A stretch of DNA of 64,000 nucleotides from Gnetum montanum (taxonomy: Eukaryota; Streptophyta; Gnetopsida; Gnetales; Gnetaceae). The notes below the pieces were generated by a model. The model saw only the letters and a program-made list of their open reading frames with translations, was not told the origin of the DNA and did not search any database. The position numbers and the translations under genes are program-made. Shown one piece after another: positions 46,066 to 58,088 of this stretch (position 1 is its first letter; each line of letters begins with the position of its first letter). Location: NCBI GenBank assembly GCA_015680685.1, contig MNCI01003902.1, positions 149,495-213,494 on the forward strand, read 5' to 3'.

Positions 46066-46500
46066 TCACAACCAAGATAAATGATCAGCAACTACATTTT
46101 CGGTGTCCTTACGATCAATCATTGTTAAATCGAACTCTTGTAAGATTACGAGCCATTGTATGATATGAGGGCTTACCATTAGATTATTCATGACAAACCG
46201 AATTGCACTATGATCTGTATGTATATATACTTTATATCCCAATATATAGTGTTTAAACTTTTCTAGTGCAAACACTATAGCCATTAATTCTTTCTCTATG
46301 GTAGTGTAGTTAAGTTATGCACCAGTGATACTTCTACTTGCACAGTGGATATAATAAGGATGCTTCTGGTCATCTAACTATGTATGTACAACTCCTAAAG
46401 CATAGTTGGACATGTCAGTAATGATATGGAATGGTTTGAACCAATCAAGAGCTTGTAGAATAGGTGTTTCTACTAGCTTCTATTTCAAAGTTTGAAAAGC
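46066..46500 (-). pseudogene. RNase H of element B
   Basis: From 46284 to 46066 an open frame gives FALEKFKHYILGYKVYIHTD, HSAIRFVMNNLMVSPHIIQW, LQEFDLTMIDRKDTENVVAD and HLSWL. The HTDHSAI and ENVVADHLS.L motifs are intact. The N-terminal part lies in other frames up to about 46500. It is the best preserved enzyme segment of B. Confidence 0.85.
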
Positions 46501-47335
46501 TAATTTGCATTCCCTGGTCCACTTAAAAGGTATGTCCTTTTTTGTTAACTCCACCAATTATTTGGAAACCTTTGAAAAGCTCTCAATAAATCTCCTAGAG
46601 TAGCCAGTATATCCAAGGAATGAATGAATATTTTTGATAGTTTCTAGTTGATAGGTAATTCCTTGGATAATTTTGATTTTCTCAAAGTCTACTTCTATCC
46701 CTGTGTGAGATATTTTTTGCCCTAGTACTACACCTTCTTAGACCATCAAATGGCTTTTCTACCAGTTGATCCTTCAATTGGTTTTTATACATCTTTTTAA
46801 CACTTGCTCCAACTGGTCCAAGGCTTGATCAAAGTTTTCTCCATAAGTGGAGAAGTTGTCCATAAAGACCTCCATGCCATTCCCTATCTACTATTGGAAT
46901 ATTCTTAGAACTAGTCATTGAAATGTTGCACGGGTATTGCACAAGCCAAACGACATCTATTTGTATGTGAATGTTCCCCAAGGACTGGTGAACATAGTCT
47001 TGGCTTGGTCTTCTAGGGCTATTTTTATTTGGTTATATCTATTATATCCATCCAAAAAATTGTAATAGTGATGCCCTGCAATGTGTCTAAGACTTGGTCA
47101 ACAAATGGAAATGGAAAGTGATCTTTGAATGTTGTCATATTTAGTAGCCTAAAATCTATACACACCCTCCATTTGCCTCCCTTTTTAGGCACAATAACTA
47201 AGGTGCTAACCCATTCGCTATCAGCAATGGGGTATATGAACCTAGTCTTGAGAAGCTATTCGATTTCTTCCTTAACTAATGGCTTTAACGTAGGGTTCAA
47301 TCACCTCTGTGGTTGTCTTTGAGGCTTCATAGAGG
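46501..47335 (-). pseudogene. Reverse transcriptase of element B
   Basis: Blocks in order from 47335: LVKEEIE-LL, FIYPIADSEWVSTLVIVPKK, GGKWRVCIDFRLLNMTTFKD, HFPFPFVDQVLDTLQG, then after a frameshift FGLCN-like residues, and the active site GMEVFMDNFSTYGENFDQAL near 46845-46880. The family motif is FMDDFS.YG; the second catalytic Asp is Asn, again a G-to-A type change. Thumb residues follow to about 46500. Confidence 0.85.
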
Positions 47336-47699
47336 GGTCAGTGTAAATTCTATGTTGGCATATCCTAGGATCTATTCTAGTTAATTTGGGATATGACCAA
47401 GTGAAATCTTTCTACCATTTATTTATTACCTTCAGCAGTTCTTCTTTCTATTGAGGAGCAAGCTTAGTGTTGATAATTACAATTTTTTCATTTTTAAGAA
47501 ACGTGTATTCCATACCGATGGGCAATGGTTTCAGCTAGAAGGGCTCTTGCTTAAATTTCCCAGGGATTTCCAACTTCCCCTAGTTGATATTTTCAAGGTT
47601 AAGACTTGGAAGTTGAAAGTGGACTCGCTCTAATGCATCTATGCTATCGATGTAAGCACAAGTCAAATCCTTAGTTGGTTCCATGCATATGAGTGAACT

Positions 47700-48345
47700 A
47701 CTTTCTTGATTAGCTACCAGCCACTGGATATCTTCCTGTCATGTGGCTGCTACATACATGCATCTTTGTATGTTAATCACTTGTGCACACTAATTTCATG
47801 CAAGTAATGCTAAGCATTGCACAAACCATGACCTCTGCACGTAATTACACCTTGTGTCACTAAATGTAATGCATGGAACTTTCTTTTTCTTGATCTTTCA
47901 GAATGTATTTTCCTTTGATATTTATAGGGAAAGATCACAGATTTCTAGGTGTGCATCGATGGTGCTTAGCCATGCTCTTCCCATTATGATTGGGAAGTCT
48001 CCCTTATAGTTTTTACCTGAATTACTATGAAGTTAGCTAGGTACGACCACCCACAAACAATGGTAACAATTTCCTTCACTAGTCCCAATTGGACATTGAT
48101 AGACTGGTCGGCCAACTCTAGATGGATGTTACTCTTTTTCAATGGAGGCAGGCTCCAAGCCTTATCCATTTCTTGAGAAATCAAGTTGACACCAGAACCT
48201 AAATCCAAAAGAGCCTTGCACGGTGCATTTCCAATGATTTGTAAGTATATTAGAGGACTCCCAGGATCAGAGAATTTCCTGGGAAGGTGGCTAGCTCTAA
48301 TCCAATTGGTGACGTCATGTGTTAGCATGACCATATGCGTTGAGT
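47700..48345 (-). pseudogene. Aspartic protease of element B
   Basis: Frame 48334-47984: WIRASHLPRKFSDPGSPLIY, then CKALLDLGSGVNLISQEMDK with the catalytic LLDLG motif, PPLKKSNIHLELADQSINV, LGLVKEIVTIVCGWSYLANF. After a stop come IMGRAWLSTID and a short post-protease segment to about 47700. A has the same arrangement, where this segment is fused to the integrase tail. Confidence 0.85.
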
Positions 48346-48539
48346 GCAGTGATTAGGTTGAAGGGGGCTCCAAATTTTTGATTGATACTAAGGTATCTAA
48401 GGAATTAGCTGCTTGTGATTGCAAGGGCTTGGTTGGACTGTTGGTTCTAAAGAAAGGTCTTTTCTTCATGTGGTTTTTGGAACCAATAGTAGGTTAAGAG
48501 TTAACATCCCTCGTGGCATTATGTTGTTACAGCTGGGTA

Positions 48540-50854
48540 GGGATTTCACCTTGCATCGCGGGAGCAGGTGGTAGTGGAGCTATTGGTGAAAGAGATGTGG
48601 CCGAACGAGAAGGATGATATGCTTATGAAATATCATCTCTAGAAGAGGGAGTCCCATAATACTTGTGCACTTGGTAGTGAGGTTGAGAAGTAACATGGCC
48701 AGTAGAGTCACGTGGGGAGATTAGCTATTGCACATAATATCCATATGGGTCAAGTTGCTGGTAAGGATACTATTGCCTTGGTGGTGGCATTCCCCATGAT
48801 TGTGGATGCTACCACTGTTGATATTGCTCAATCAATTGTGGTGGAGTTCCACTGTGATAATATGTTAAAGGTTGGTGAAACTTCCTTAGGTTACCTTGAG
48901 GAAAAGGTAACCTTTGGGGTGTTTACCTTTTGTTTAATCGTCGGTCGAGTGCATACACCCCAAACTCTTGTATATTTAAGATTATAGGGAAACATCCCTT
49001 AGGATGGTCATATTGACATATCTTTCTTGTCTGTTTCCAACTCCACAACCTCTTCAATGATGGCAACTTTTTCCTTACCCTTGCTACATACGTGTTCAAC
49101 TTCTCTCTTTTTTCTTTTTTCGCTATCACTACCTTGCTCTTTAGACTCCTCTACTATTTTAAGAACAGTTTGAAATCTATTGTCTAGGGAATCCCACATT
49201 TGGTCTACCTTTGCCAAAACTTCTAATGTCATCTTTTGGATAGAAAAACTTTTCCTATTCACCATCTCTTTGAGTGGTGACTCTTCTTCATCCTCACAAA
49301 ATCTTACTCCCCTTTTCCAAAGGGAAGGATCTCAGTTATACTCTTCCACACTCTCTCTCTTTTGTAGCTCACCTTCTTCCTTAGCAACTTGCTTCAAAAG
49401 TCTTTGGATTTGATGGGACCTAAGCTCGAATAGTCTTCCTTGGGCATAAGTCCCAAGGGTTCTTCTTGTTTCATGCATAGGCCCATCTACAAGATAGCGT
49501 AGTTGATTCCTTTGCAAATAACCATGCCCAGGATAATGATGTAATAGTGCATAGTATCGACCCATGGCAACATCCAAGGGTTCATGTCCTCCTTGTTTCT
49601 AGCCTTGGATTTTCTTTCATAAGTTGGACACTCAGGAGTATGTTTGGTACTTATTGTTGACTAATTCTAACATAGAACTCCATCTACGAATAGATTCTAG
49701 TTCTAAGGACCGATACCAGCTTTCCACTTCTTTAACTAGTGTTCGCGAGAACAACTTAAGCTTTTTCCATTCATTCTCTATGTTTTGTAAGGCACATGCG
49801 CCATGGAATGCTTGTAAATGATTCTAAGGATTAGCATTGTATCCCCCTTCAAATCATGGAATATTGTTCATATCTAATCTCTTGATCCTACTATCTTTCT
49901 GGTGCCTTGTTGGAATTTTAACAACCTTAGTTATGTCCAACATACTTTGAGTAGTGAGTAGGGGTTCATCATGATCGTCTTGTCCAAGGCATCTATGATG
50001 CCTACGTTGTTCCCTACTCTCCCTTCTTCTATGTCGTGACTCTCTAAAGTGCCCTCATCCCCTTTCCTAGCTGTTCCATCTATGACTTCCACTTTGCCTA
50101 CCTTTATTCCCATGGTCTTTTTCTATATGACCACATCCAGATATTAAAGGAGGGGATGAAGGAAATGATGAAGGTGAAGAAGAAGGAGAACCATCACCAT
50201 GCAATGTCTGCTACCTTCTCTTCTGAGGTCTCAGCCCCGATCGTGATTGCGATCAGAATGTCCACCTTTATCATGTGTCTGTGTCCCTTTTTTGGATCCT
50301 TTGTGCCCGTGGGTATCAGAACCTGGGTTGTGAATAGTGGAATGAAGGTTCTGATACACAACCCCTTGGACAAAGTCAAGGGGAGGAACATCATTATGTG
50401 GGAAACTGCCTGAGGTAGGTTCACCACCCTCATTTTCACTTAAGACATGTAAGACATTCTAGGATCACTTACCCTTCAAAGACATATGATGTCTCTCCTA
50501 TTGCTAGTTCCTTTGACATTGTGCCTCTGTGGAACGATATTCTCTTGAGTCATGGTCTTGCACAACGTATTTAGTGTGTAAGTGCAGCATACCAATTCGT
50601 GTAAGAGCATGAAGAAGCATGCTTGGGACTAAACGATCAGGAGGTAACACTATGTTACCTTCTAAGTCTCACCAACAAAGTTGTTCATCTTAATGGAGGA
50701 TAAAGGTGAAGTTTGGTATATACTCATCGGGTTGAATATATACCACTTGAACTTGTTGAGAGACTGGTGGATCATCGTCATGTGTATTATGCCACCGATT
50801 TTTTCTTATTTCAGACCTAGGCGGTGAGGCGCTTTCATACAAAGAAGGAGACAT
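48540..50854 (-). pseudogene. Gag of element B
   Basis: The ATG at 50854 begins MSPSLYESASPPR and leads to EYIPNFTFILH-DEQLCW-DLEGNIVLPPD and PSMLLHALTRIGM. The core lies at about 49900-49330 (LFSRTLVKEVESWYRSL, AMGRYYALLHHYPGHGYLQR, LVDGPMHETRRTLGTYAQGR). A linker (VDQMWDSLDNRFQTVLKIVE) keeps the Trp that is a TAG in element A. A decayed zinc knuckle (ICQYDHPKGCFPI) follows near 48985-49030, then the Gln/Pro/Tyr-rich C-terminus to about 48540. Several frame changes. Confidence 0.8.
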
Positions 50855-50967
50855 ACTTGTCTATTCAGTGTGTAATGTATTCTTGTTTATTATTTTCTCA
50901 ATCAACCCTAAGGGTTTTTTCCAACGATGTGAATGATTTCCTATGTTCTAGTTAGTGCACAAACAAC

Positions 50968-50990
50968 TAAGTTCCCTAGCAATAGTTCCA
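50968..50990 (-). promoter_or_regulatory. Degenerate primer binding site (element B)
   Basis: In element sense TTGGAACTATTGCTAGGGAA adjoins the 5' LTR. It is recognisable as a mutated tRNA-Asp site (TTGGCGCCGTTGCCGGGGAC). Confidence 0.6.
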
Positions 50991-50991
50991 A

Positions 50992-51925
50992 TGATGAGCG
51001 GTGAGGTACCTCTACCCTCAACCATACGAATATAAGTGTTTCACGCACGATTCGATTGAATTCGAAGGACTAAGTGCTTATGTGTTCTTTTGAAACAAGG
51101 ATGGGTTGGTTGATCATTGTCTTCCAAAGCTTACCTGTATGTCACAATTGTATGGTTAAGTAAGCTTGAGGCATATGATTTTTATAGCTTTTATGTTTTT
51201 ATGTCCTACGCTAGTAGGGAAGGAGAGAGGTAACTAAGTGACTAATTTAACTTAACTACTCATTAACTAAGTTCTAACTAATCCTAACACCAGCATCTGT
51301 TCCCACTTACTATACACATTCTAAACTACTACAACAATAATAGGATTACCAAATGCTAATCATTACTGGGTTACCAAGCGTTACATGCATGCTCGAAGTG
51401 GTCGTGCTTGTGTAATTTAACGATTTGTTTAATTGATCAAAATGAATTGTTATGCTAATAACAAAAATGTAAAGTGCTTAAAATAAAATAAAATAAATGA
51501 ATAAGAAAATAAAATAAAAGAAATGCATAAGAAAACAAATCTCAAGTGCTGCAAAGATGAATCGAAGAGCTCATCTTTATTGTTGTACACAAGGTGTGCT
51601 CAGGTACACAATGCTCGAATAAAGATCCATCCACACTTAGACCTCCTACTACAGGCACTTGGAATATACTCTAACTTTCAAACAAACTACAAGAGTTTCG
51701 CTACTTTACTGCTAAAAGAATTCTCCCCAATTGTGCACCTAGGCACTGTATTTATAGGCTTGGGAGCAACTACTCTAATAATTAGAGTAACCATTCTAAT
51801 AATTAGAATAACTACTAAAGAAACTGCTAGAGTAACCACTCTAATAATTAGAATAACTACTAGAGTAACCACTAGAGTAACTGCTAGAGTAACCACTCTA
51901 ATAATTAGAGTAACTACTCTCATCA
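50992..51925 (-). repeat. Element B 5' LTR
   Basis: The LTR is 934 bp, TGATGAGCGG...CTCTCATCA on the plus strand. The U3 array at 51766-51925 has the same TCTAATAATTAGA units as the 3' LTR plus one or two extra ctagagtaac units. The copies differ by scattered substitutions and repeat number, so the insertion is not recent. Confidence 0.9.
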
Positions 51926-52202
51926 CCTTCTAATAGTGATAACTTTCCATTTGAATATCTAATTTAACTCATTTTTTATCTTATGAGCTCTTTGAGTTGG
52001 GCTCTACATCATGGAGGCATTGAATATCAATTTTTCAACAAAGTCTAACATCCCATAGGTAGTTAAAATATAACTAAGATATCAAAAATTAACTAAAAAC
52101 TAAAGACTAAAAAGACTTAACTACCTTAGGGCTTCAAATACTAGAGATCTGCAATCACTTAAGGGATTTAAAGATTTTTTTTTTTGAATTTAAGCTAACA
52201 AT
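51926..52202 (+). other. Presumed ORF3 leader of element G after B
   Basis: AT-rich, no frame. It is the continuation of G's leader after the TSD of B. A T-run (52168-52178) followed by gaatttaag just before the ORF3 region could be a polypyrimidine tract and acceptor. Confidence 0.35.
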
Positions 52203-54330
52203 GGATGATCAAAGGATACCTACACCTAGATGAGTGGATCATCATAGCCCAAGGAAAAGCATCCAAGAAAAGTTTGAGAGTAATAACATTAACAACAACC
52301 TAAGCAAGCTCTTGAGGCAACACATGCTACCAGACCACTATGAGAGGAACCAAAGGTGAAATTTGTTTGAAAAATTTCCACCATTTAAACTGGGCAATCC
52401 ATGTAAGATGAAGTACCTAGACCTAAGAGAAATCTAGAACTCATCTTAACAAAGGTATGCCCAGAAAAAATTCATAACAAGGAGATCTAGAGCATGGCTT
52501 TTTAAAAACTAGACTTTAGACCATTCCTTAAGTTTACACCTAAGGAGATCTAGGTCCAATTGCAAGTATTCTCAATATGACCCACCATTTCTACCAATGT
52601 GGAATGACACCTAGAAGAAATGTATCTTGTTTGGAACAATCATCAAAAAGATGTAATAGTCAACATAATGAACAATATCATCTCTTATTCTATGGATGCC
52701 ATAATGGAGGCCTTGGAATTGCCCAATACTGGAGTAAAGGTCATAAAAGTATCTAACTAGATGAGTGTAAAAGTTAAAAGGAGTGGATACAAAGATGATG
52801 TGGACTAGACCATAAAGAGTATGCTGCACTGACTAAGGTGGAAAGAATTTATTTCAAAATTGCATCCTACCACCTAAATCCTATGATATCACTAACCAAA
52901 ATTACAACTTTCTTCACCTAGTCATGTGCCTTTTCAAATAGGAAATTCTGAGTCAACCTACCATGATTGATATTCTTAGAAATCTAGAAAAGATTTAAGA
53001 AAAATGAAAAGGATAAGAAGACACTTCCCTTTTTGTGCTTGATTAGAAAATTATGTAGAAGAGAAGAGGTAGTTCCCTACATCAACCACATGGTTCACAA
53101 GGCTCCTACCACATCATGGCAAGAGATGAAGATAAGTTGTCTATCAAATTTTAGGAGGAAGTACCATCACTACCTAAGGTTACTTGGGGAGTAATACCAA
53201 TAGTAAGCATTAAGAAGTAATGGTGAATCATTAGTTTATCATCTAGCCATGAGTTATCTAAATGAGGTCATAATAACCATCAGCTAACTAGTGGATGACT
53301 TGAGTAATTTATTCTGCTTGCAACAAGCCTAGGCTATTATTTATACTAACCTCAATATGTATAACACATGAAATCCTTGCTTGCAAAATATTTTTCTAAA
53401 ATTTTAGGCAATATCCTTCTCTAGGATTCTTGAAGAGGGGGAAGGTATAATACTCTTGATCATACCATACAAGAACTAGAAGATAGCTACTAAGATTATT
53501 ACTAATAGAGTTAGCAAAGTTCTAATGGCTTCTACAGCATCTATGCCAGATCTTACTACCATGGTAGATGTCCAAGTATCTACAAGAACTAGGTGTAGGA
53601 AGACGATAGTAGCTTAGCATTAGGAGATTCTTGAATAACTAGTAGGATCTAGGCAACTGATTCTAAAAATTTTCAGTATTCTAGAAGGCATTTTTGTAAT
53701 CTAGTTAGAGCTATTAGAGATAAGAGACAAGCTCTTGATTATAGATGCATAACTAGAAGAAGCTACCAACATCAATTGAAGGTTGGTAATGAATGTTTTT
53801 TCTTTGAGAGCCCACTTGTCTAATCTGACCATTCTACAACCTGAGCTAATAAGGAATGAAGCTTTTCAAAAACTTCAAGAGAAACTAAAGGCCAAGAATG
53901 TAATAGAAAGTGTGGTGTGGGAAGCATCATTGTCAAAGACCATGCTTACTCCTATAAACAATGACCTCTTCAAGATGTGCAATGAGAACAAGTTACTGAC
54001 CAAAGAAAACTAGCACCTACTAAAGATAGAGATACAAAAAGAACAATTAATGAAATACCTTAGGTAGCAACAAAAACAACTTGCTAGGGTGAATTAGGAT
54101 ATGAGGAGATTGGCTACAGAAAACATGAATTTGTTGATGGAGGAGGTGCTTGACATACGCCAAAATATAAGTACTAAGATCACTATCTAGAAGAATGAGG
54201 TTCTAAAATAGGAAAAGATAAAAAATCATTACATGGAGCACGTAGGCATGCTCAAGGAGGTAAATGAAAAGGAGATAAAATTAGCAAATGAAAAAATGAA
54301 TTACAACCGCTAGTAGCTCTAGCAAGGTGA
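52203..54330 (+). pseudogene. ORF3 of element G: N-domain plus coiled coil
   Basis: A region of about 2.1 kb reads as protein in changing frames: MDDQRIPTPR, RQHMLPDHYERNQ, FEKFPPFKLGNPCKMKYLDL, MYLVWNNHQKDVIVNIMNNI, IMEALELPNTGVKVIKVSN, YNFLHLVMCLFK, LSQPTMIDILRNLEKI. From 53783 comes a long helical part: LQPELIRNEAFQKLQEKLKA, KMCNENKLLTKEN, VN-DMRRLATENMNLLMEEV, EKIKNHYMEHVGMLKEVNEK. The last two blocks align with the start of ORF3 of E, so G supplies the N-terminal domain that E and H have lost. The extreme C-terminus is cut by the insertion at 54350. No known family is recognised; it is not env-like, as no membrane segment is visible. Confidence 0.65.
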
Positions 54331-55383
54331 TGATTCATGACAACCCATTTGTCATTACCTAGAAATTTGCATAAATTTAATTATTTAATTTAATGCACAT
54401 GATTAATTTTTTTAATGTTTTCAAATGCATTTCAATAGATTAACTTATTGTTTTTACTATTATTTTTATTATTGTTGTTAGTTTATGTAATTTGCCACTT
54501 AGGGTATTTTGTTAAAATTTCCTATCCTTTATTTTACTACTATGTAAGCTCAATCATAGATCTTCTAAATATTTTATAATTAAATATTGAAATCCAATTA
54601 TCCTAGGAAGTTATTTTTGCTATCAGTCATTATGCCTTTATAAGTATTTGGCTATGCATATTTTATTCGTTATGCACATTTAGTTATGTATATTAAATCT
54701 TTATTATGCATGTTAATTATGCATATTTATACTTTATTATGCACATTTAAGTATGAATCGTTTATTTTATTATGCATATGTAATGATATAATACTTTGTT
54801 CATGGAGCAATTTCTAGCCCTCACCCTATCCAAGTAATATTCTATGTTGCTTTTTGTCAATAAACTAGGATTTGTAGTTTATTCTTAATTATAATAAAAT
54901 ATTATATAAATTAGCTTTTTTAAGGAAGTACCTTAAGATGATGTCCTACATAGAATCTAACCTTACTAATGTATCTAGAATGTTCAAAAACATACATTTT
55001 GATCCTAACTTCACTAGAATTAGAGTTACAATACTTGAGCTATCACATTTTCTAATTTTCTAAAATACCATAAAAGTTTTGACATTTAAATTAAGTCACA
55101 ATGATAAGTAATGCCGAGATAAGATTTCATCATACAATTTCATCATACGAATCCTATAGGTTCAAACATAATTTAATTTGAAGAACTAGTATGTGTGTTA
55201 TGAGAGGTTGAACACTAGGACATTACTAGAGAGAGAAAATGGAAAAAGAACTTATAAAAATGATTTATGTAAAATAAAATTTATAAAATATCAAAATTGA
55301 AAATTGAACGGTAGAAAAAGCACGTTTACATGCGTAAGACCTTTTACAAAAAGCAAAAAGATAAAGGTAAAGTATATATGTTA

Positions 55384-55541
55384 AGCGTTTCCGTTTAACG
55401 CGTACAGCGGGCAAAAGTGTTTTGGTTGGGGGGCGGTATATCCCACAGCTTCGGCAGATCGACTAGTCCCGTTCATTTCACCTGGACGTTTGGGTTTAAG
55501 CCGTTTAACCCTGGGGACGGACAGGTACATGAACAGGCAGG
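55384..55541. other. 158-bp GC-richer insertion in one LTR copy
   Basis: This segment (agcgtttccg...acaggcagg) is present in the 5' copy of the K LTR and absent from the 3' copy, where tatatgtta is joined directly to tgtaacat (59121-59136). It is far richer in G, C and CpG than its surroundings. No TSD or inverted ends were found. I do not recognise it; a SINE-like or organellar fragment is possible. Confidence 0.7.
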
Positions 55542-55763
55542 TGTAACATATATACATAATATGTATAACATGCATTTTACTTTTTCTCCTCCGCCTCACA
55601 TTTTCTCCCATAGCCTCTCCACCCTTGTATTTTTCAATCTATGTTCCCACAACCATCATTTTTTTGAAAACGTGTTCTATTATATTTTCAAAACCCTTCT
55701 AAATAGGTTTAGGCCTTAAATACATTGCATTGGAATTTGTAGAAGAGTTTTGGATACAATGGG

Positions 55764-55811
55764 TTAAGTGAAACAAAGATTAAGTGAAACAAAGATTAAG
55801 TGAAACAAAGA
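55764..55811. repeat. 16-bp unit, three tandem copies
   Basis: ttaagtgaaacaaaga occurs three times in tandem (55764-55779, 55780-55795, 55796-55811). The other LTR copy has one related unit near 59416-59433, so the expansion happened after insertion or in one LTR only. Confidence 0.85.
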
Positions 55812-56704
55812 TTAATTGAGAGCATTAAGTAGAAAAGGAAGATGCTAAGAAGATTTTGGGAGCTCTACCAGCATAACTAAGAAAGCTTATTTTAGTTTCC
55901 TTTTCATATAATTTCCCTATTTTGTTGTGGATCCTATAAAAAAAATTAATTCATTCTTTCCCTTTTTATGTAGCTATCCTATTTTGTTATAGATCCCATA
56001 AGTGAGATTATTTTATGTTTTTTTTTATGAAGCTACCCTATATTGTTATGGATTTACTATTCCTCCTCTTTGCTTTCTGATATTTTTCTATTCTTCTATA
56101 ATTTGATTATTATGTTGAGATCCTACAAGAAATTTTGTCATTTTGGGCTGCTTTTTAAGAAAAATAATATTTCAATCCTATCCATACCTATTTTTGTCTT
56201 TTGGTGCATTTTTAAAATTGTGGAGACTTTTCTTGGATATTTTATAATTATTTTAGGTCAACTTTTGATATGAACATGATTTTGCAAGAATTTTCTAGAA
56301 TTTGAGCTTTTATGGATTTTTGACCATTTTGAACACCTTTTGAATTTTTTAAATAAAATAATAATATAATAATAATATTTGTGTGACCAAATTTGCTCAG
56401 TTGATAGTGGGAGCCGTAAAACTTTTAGATGCCCCTATCTGGATGTAGTAGTGAAGTGTTCTTTAGTGGGGCCTACCCCATAGGATTAAGGATTTTTGCA
56501 TGGATTTCCTACCATGGATTTTGAATCATAAGTTCATTTCAAGTGATGGATTTAGTTGAGACCACGACACTAAGCAATTAAATCTAGTAGAGTTGCAATA
56601 AGGCATAGTTAAAACCTATTCTTCTAATGATACATGTGTCTAGTAGTGAGGCTATTGCTAAGACTCAGCTATGAGTAACTTGTTTGAGGTCACAAGTATA
56701 CTCT

Positions 56705-57050
56705 AGTGATAGTAGTGAGGTTATTCCAAGAGCTATTAGTGAGTTCCTTTAATAGTAAGGATAACCAAGAACTAGCCTTCAAAGATGTTTGGTTAAAATA
56801 CACTCTTTGAATTTTTGTTGGATAAATTTGTACTATTTTTGGACATTAAAATAATTTAAAAGGATAATCGAATAATAGTGATGAGGTTATTCCAAGGCTT
56901 GATGGTTCCTGTTACTAGTGAGGGTAACCAAGACTTAGCCTTCGGAGATGCATGGATAAAATATACATTTTTTGGATTTTTGAATTTCTTTGGATTTTTG
57001 GATTTCCTTTAGTCTTTTGAAAAATTTATGACATTTGTGGACCTTGAAAC
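56705..57050. repeat. Tandem ~170-bp duplication within the K LTR
   Basis: Two units, each starting with gatagt(a)gtgaggttattcc and containing ggtaaccaagac.tagccttc and ggacattaaa/ggaccttgaaa, lie at about 56705-56875 and 56876-57050. The same pair occurs at about 60318-60640 in the other LTR, so the duplication predates insertion. Confidence 0.7.
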
Positions 57051-57444
57051 ATTTGAATATTTTATTAGAAACCTTTTCCCTACCCATATTCTAACCTTTC
57101 TATTTGAGGTGTTTTAACTCCACTGCCTATTCTAACCTTTCTTATTTGAGGTGTTTTAACTCCACCTACATTTCAATGTAGAGTGCCTAAAGTACGCAGG
57201 GAATCATCGAAAGAGGAACATGAGACAAAAGATGGATTAATTCTATATATGATGGACCTTCTAAACTTGAAAAATAATTTCTATCTATTTTGTATTTGTG
57301 TAAATTAAAAACCTTGTACACTTTTCTAATATTTGAGGCATGCGTTTACTTTTGTGAATAAATAGTAAAGTATAATAGATATGAATTTGTCATCTAGGCC
57401 ATTAGGACCATGAGATTGCAAGCAACATTTTTCATTGTGACATG

Positions 57445-58088
57445 TGGTATATATTCAAGAAAATTTAATATTATTTCTTATATATTAATATTATATTAAT
57501 TAATTTGGTAAATTTCAAATGCAAATATCTTTATTTCTAAAGGTCCAAATGAGGCAAAATACGTGTCATTAGGATGTCATTTTTCACACTATTTTATGAT
57601 TAACCAATGGAATTTTTTGACATATATCTTTTTTTGGTTACATAAATTTTTAATTTTCTTTAAATAAATTTTATTTAATTATATATATGAGGATTGTCAA
57701 ATTTTGATACAGCTTCCTTTTGAATTAGCAAACCAAGGTTAAATCCAAATCAGTAGGGTTTCATAGCATCTTTATTAGTTAGTTATAGGATCTTATAGAT
57801 AATTGATGAGGATGTTACAAGGCTATTATTAGAGCATAGATTTTTCCTTGGATGTTATAGGATGAATTCTTTTAGATATTGTTTGATTTGTTTAATATTT
57901 TCTCATCAAAAAAATTCTCAAAATTCCTAGATAACTTAAATTATATATTTGAGCAACTATTAATCTTCCTTCAAAATCAAAAGTAAAACAATCATAATAA
58001 GTGCTTTAGGGATGTAGAACACTAAAAAGAATATCATAACTAAATTTCTCACATTTTCCAGGAGGAAAAACCTTGAAGGAGGGAAGAG
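57445..58088 (+). other. Element K internal region, noncoding
   Basis: This is about 640 bp of AT-rich sequence between the two K repeats, without any coding domain. It ends with a purine-rich tract (gaaggagggaagag, 58075-58088) immediately before the second repeat, as expected of a PPT. Even if the LTR end is misplaced, at most about 850 bp separates the repeats. Confidence 0.6.

Larger units (their letters stand above)
41805..51925 (-). mobile_element. Element B: full-length Athila/Tat-like retrotransposon
   Basis: This minus-strand element is 10,121 bp with LTRs of 905 and 934 bp, a degenerate PBS, gag, PR, RT, RH, IN, 3' noncoding and PPT. The flanks are CCTTT (41800-41804) and CCTTC (51926-51930), a 5-bp TSD with one transition. 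It lies in the leader of ORF3 of element G. It is the most complete copy in the window, but stops and frameshifts in every domain make it inactive. There is no ORF3. It belongs to a subfamily with its own LTR palindromes. Confidence 0.9.
54350..57444 (+). repeat. Element K 5' LTR (~3.1 kb, right end uncertain)
   Basis: The sequence from TGTCATTACC at 54350 is repeated directly at 58089-60839, with substitutions and small indels throughout. It has no LTR ends of the Athila/Tat type. The right end is placed tentatively at ..gtgaCA 57444, because tg-TGGTAT follows, which resembles the start of a tRNA-Met primer site. The second copy is interrupted before that point, so it cannot confirm this. 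AT-rich, no coding capacity. Confidence 0.6.

Noticed and set aside
51523-51933. 136-codon plus-strand open frame similar to the one at 42331
   Set aside because: Same artefact in the 5' LTR of element B; the two resemble each other because the LTRs do.
55417-55719. 100-codon plus-strand open frame crossing the GC-rich 158-bp insert
   Set aside because: It spans the insert and ordinary LTR sequence, and the partner LTR lacks both the insert and the frame, so it is not a gene.
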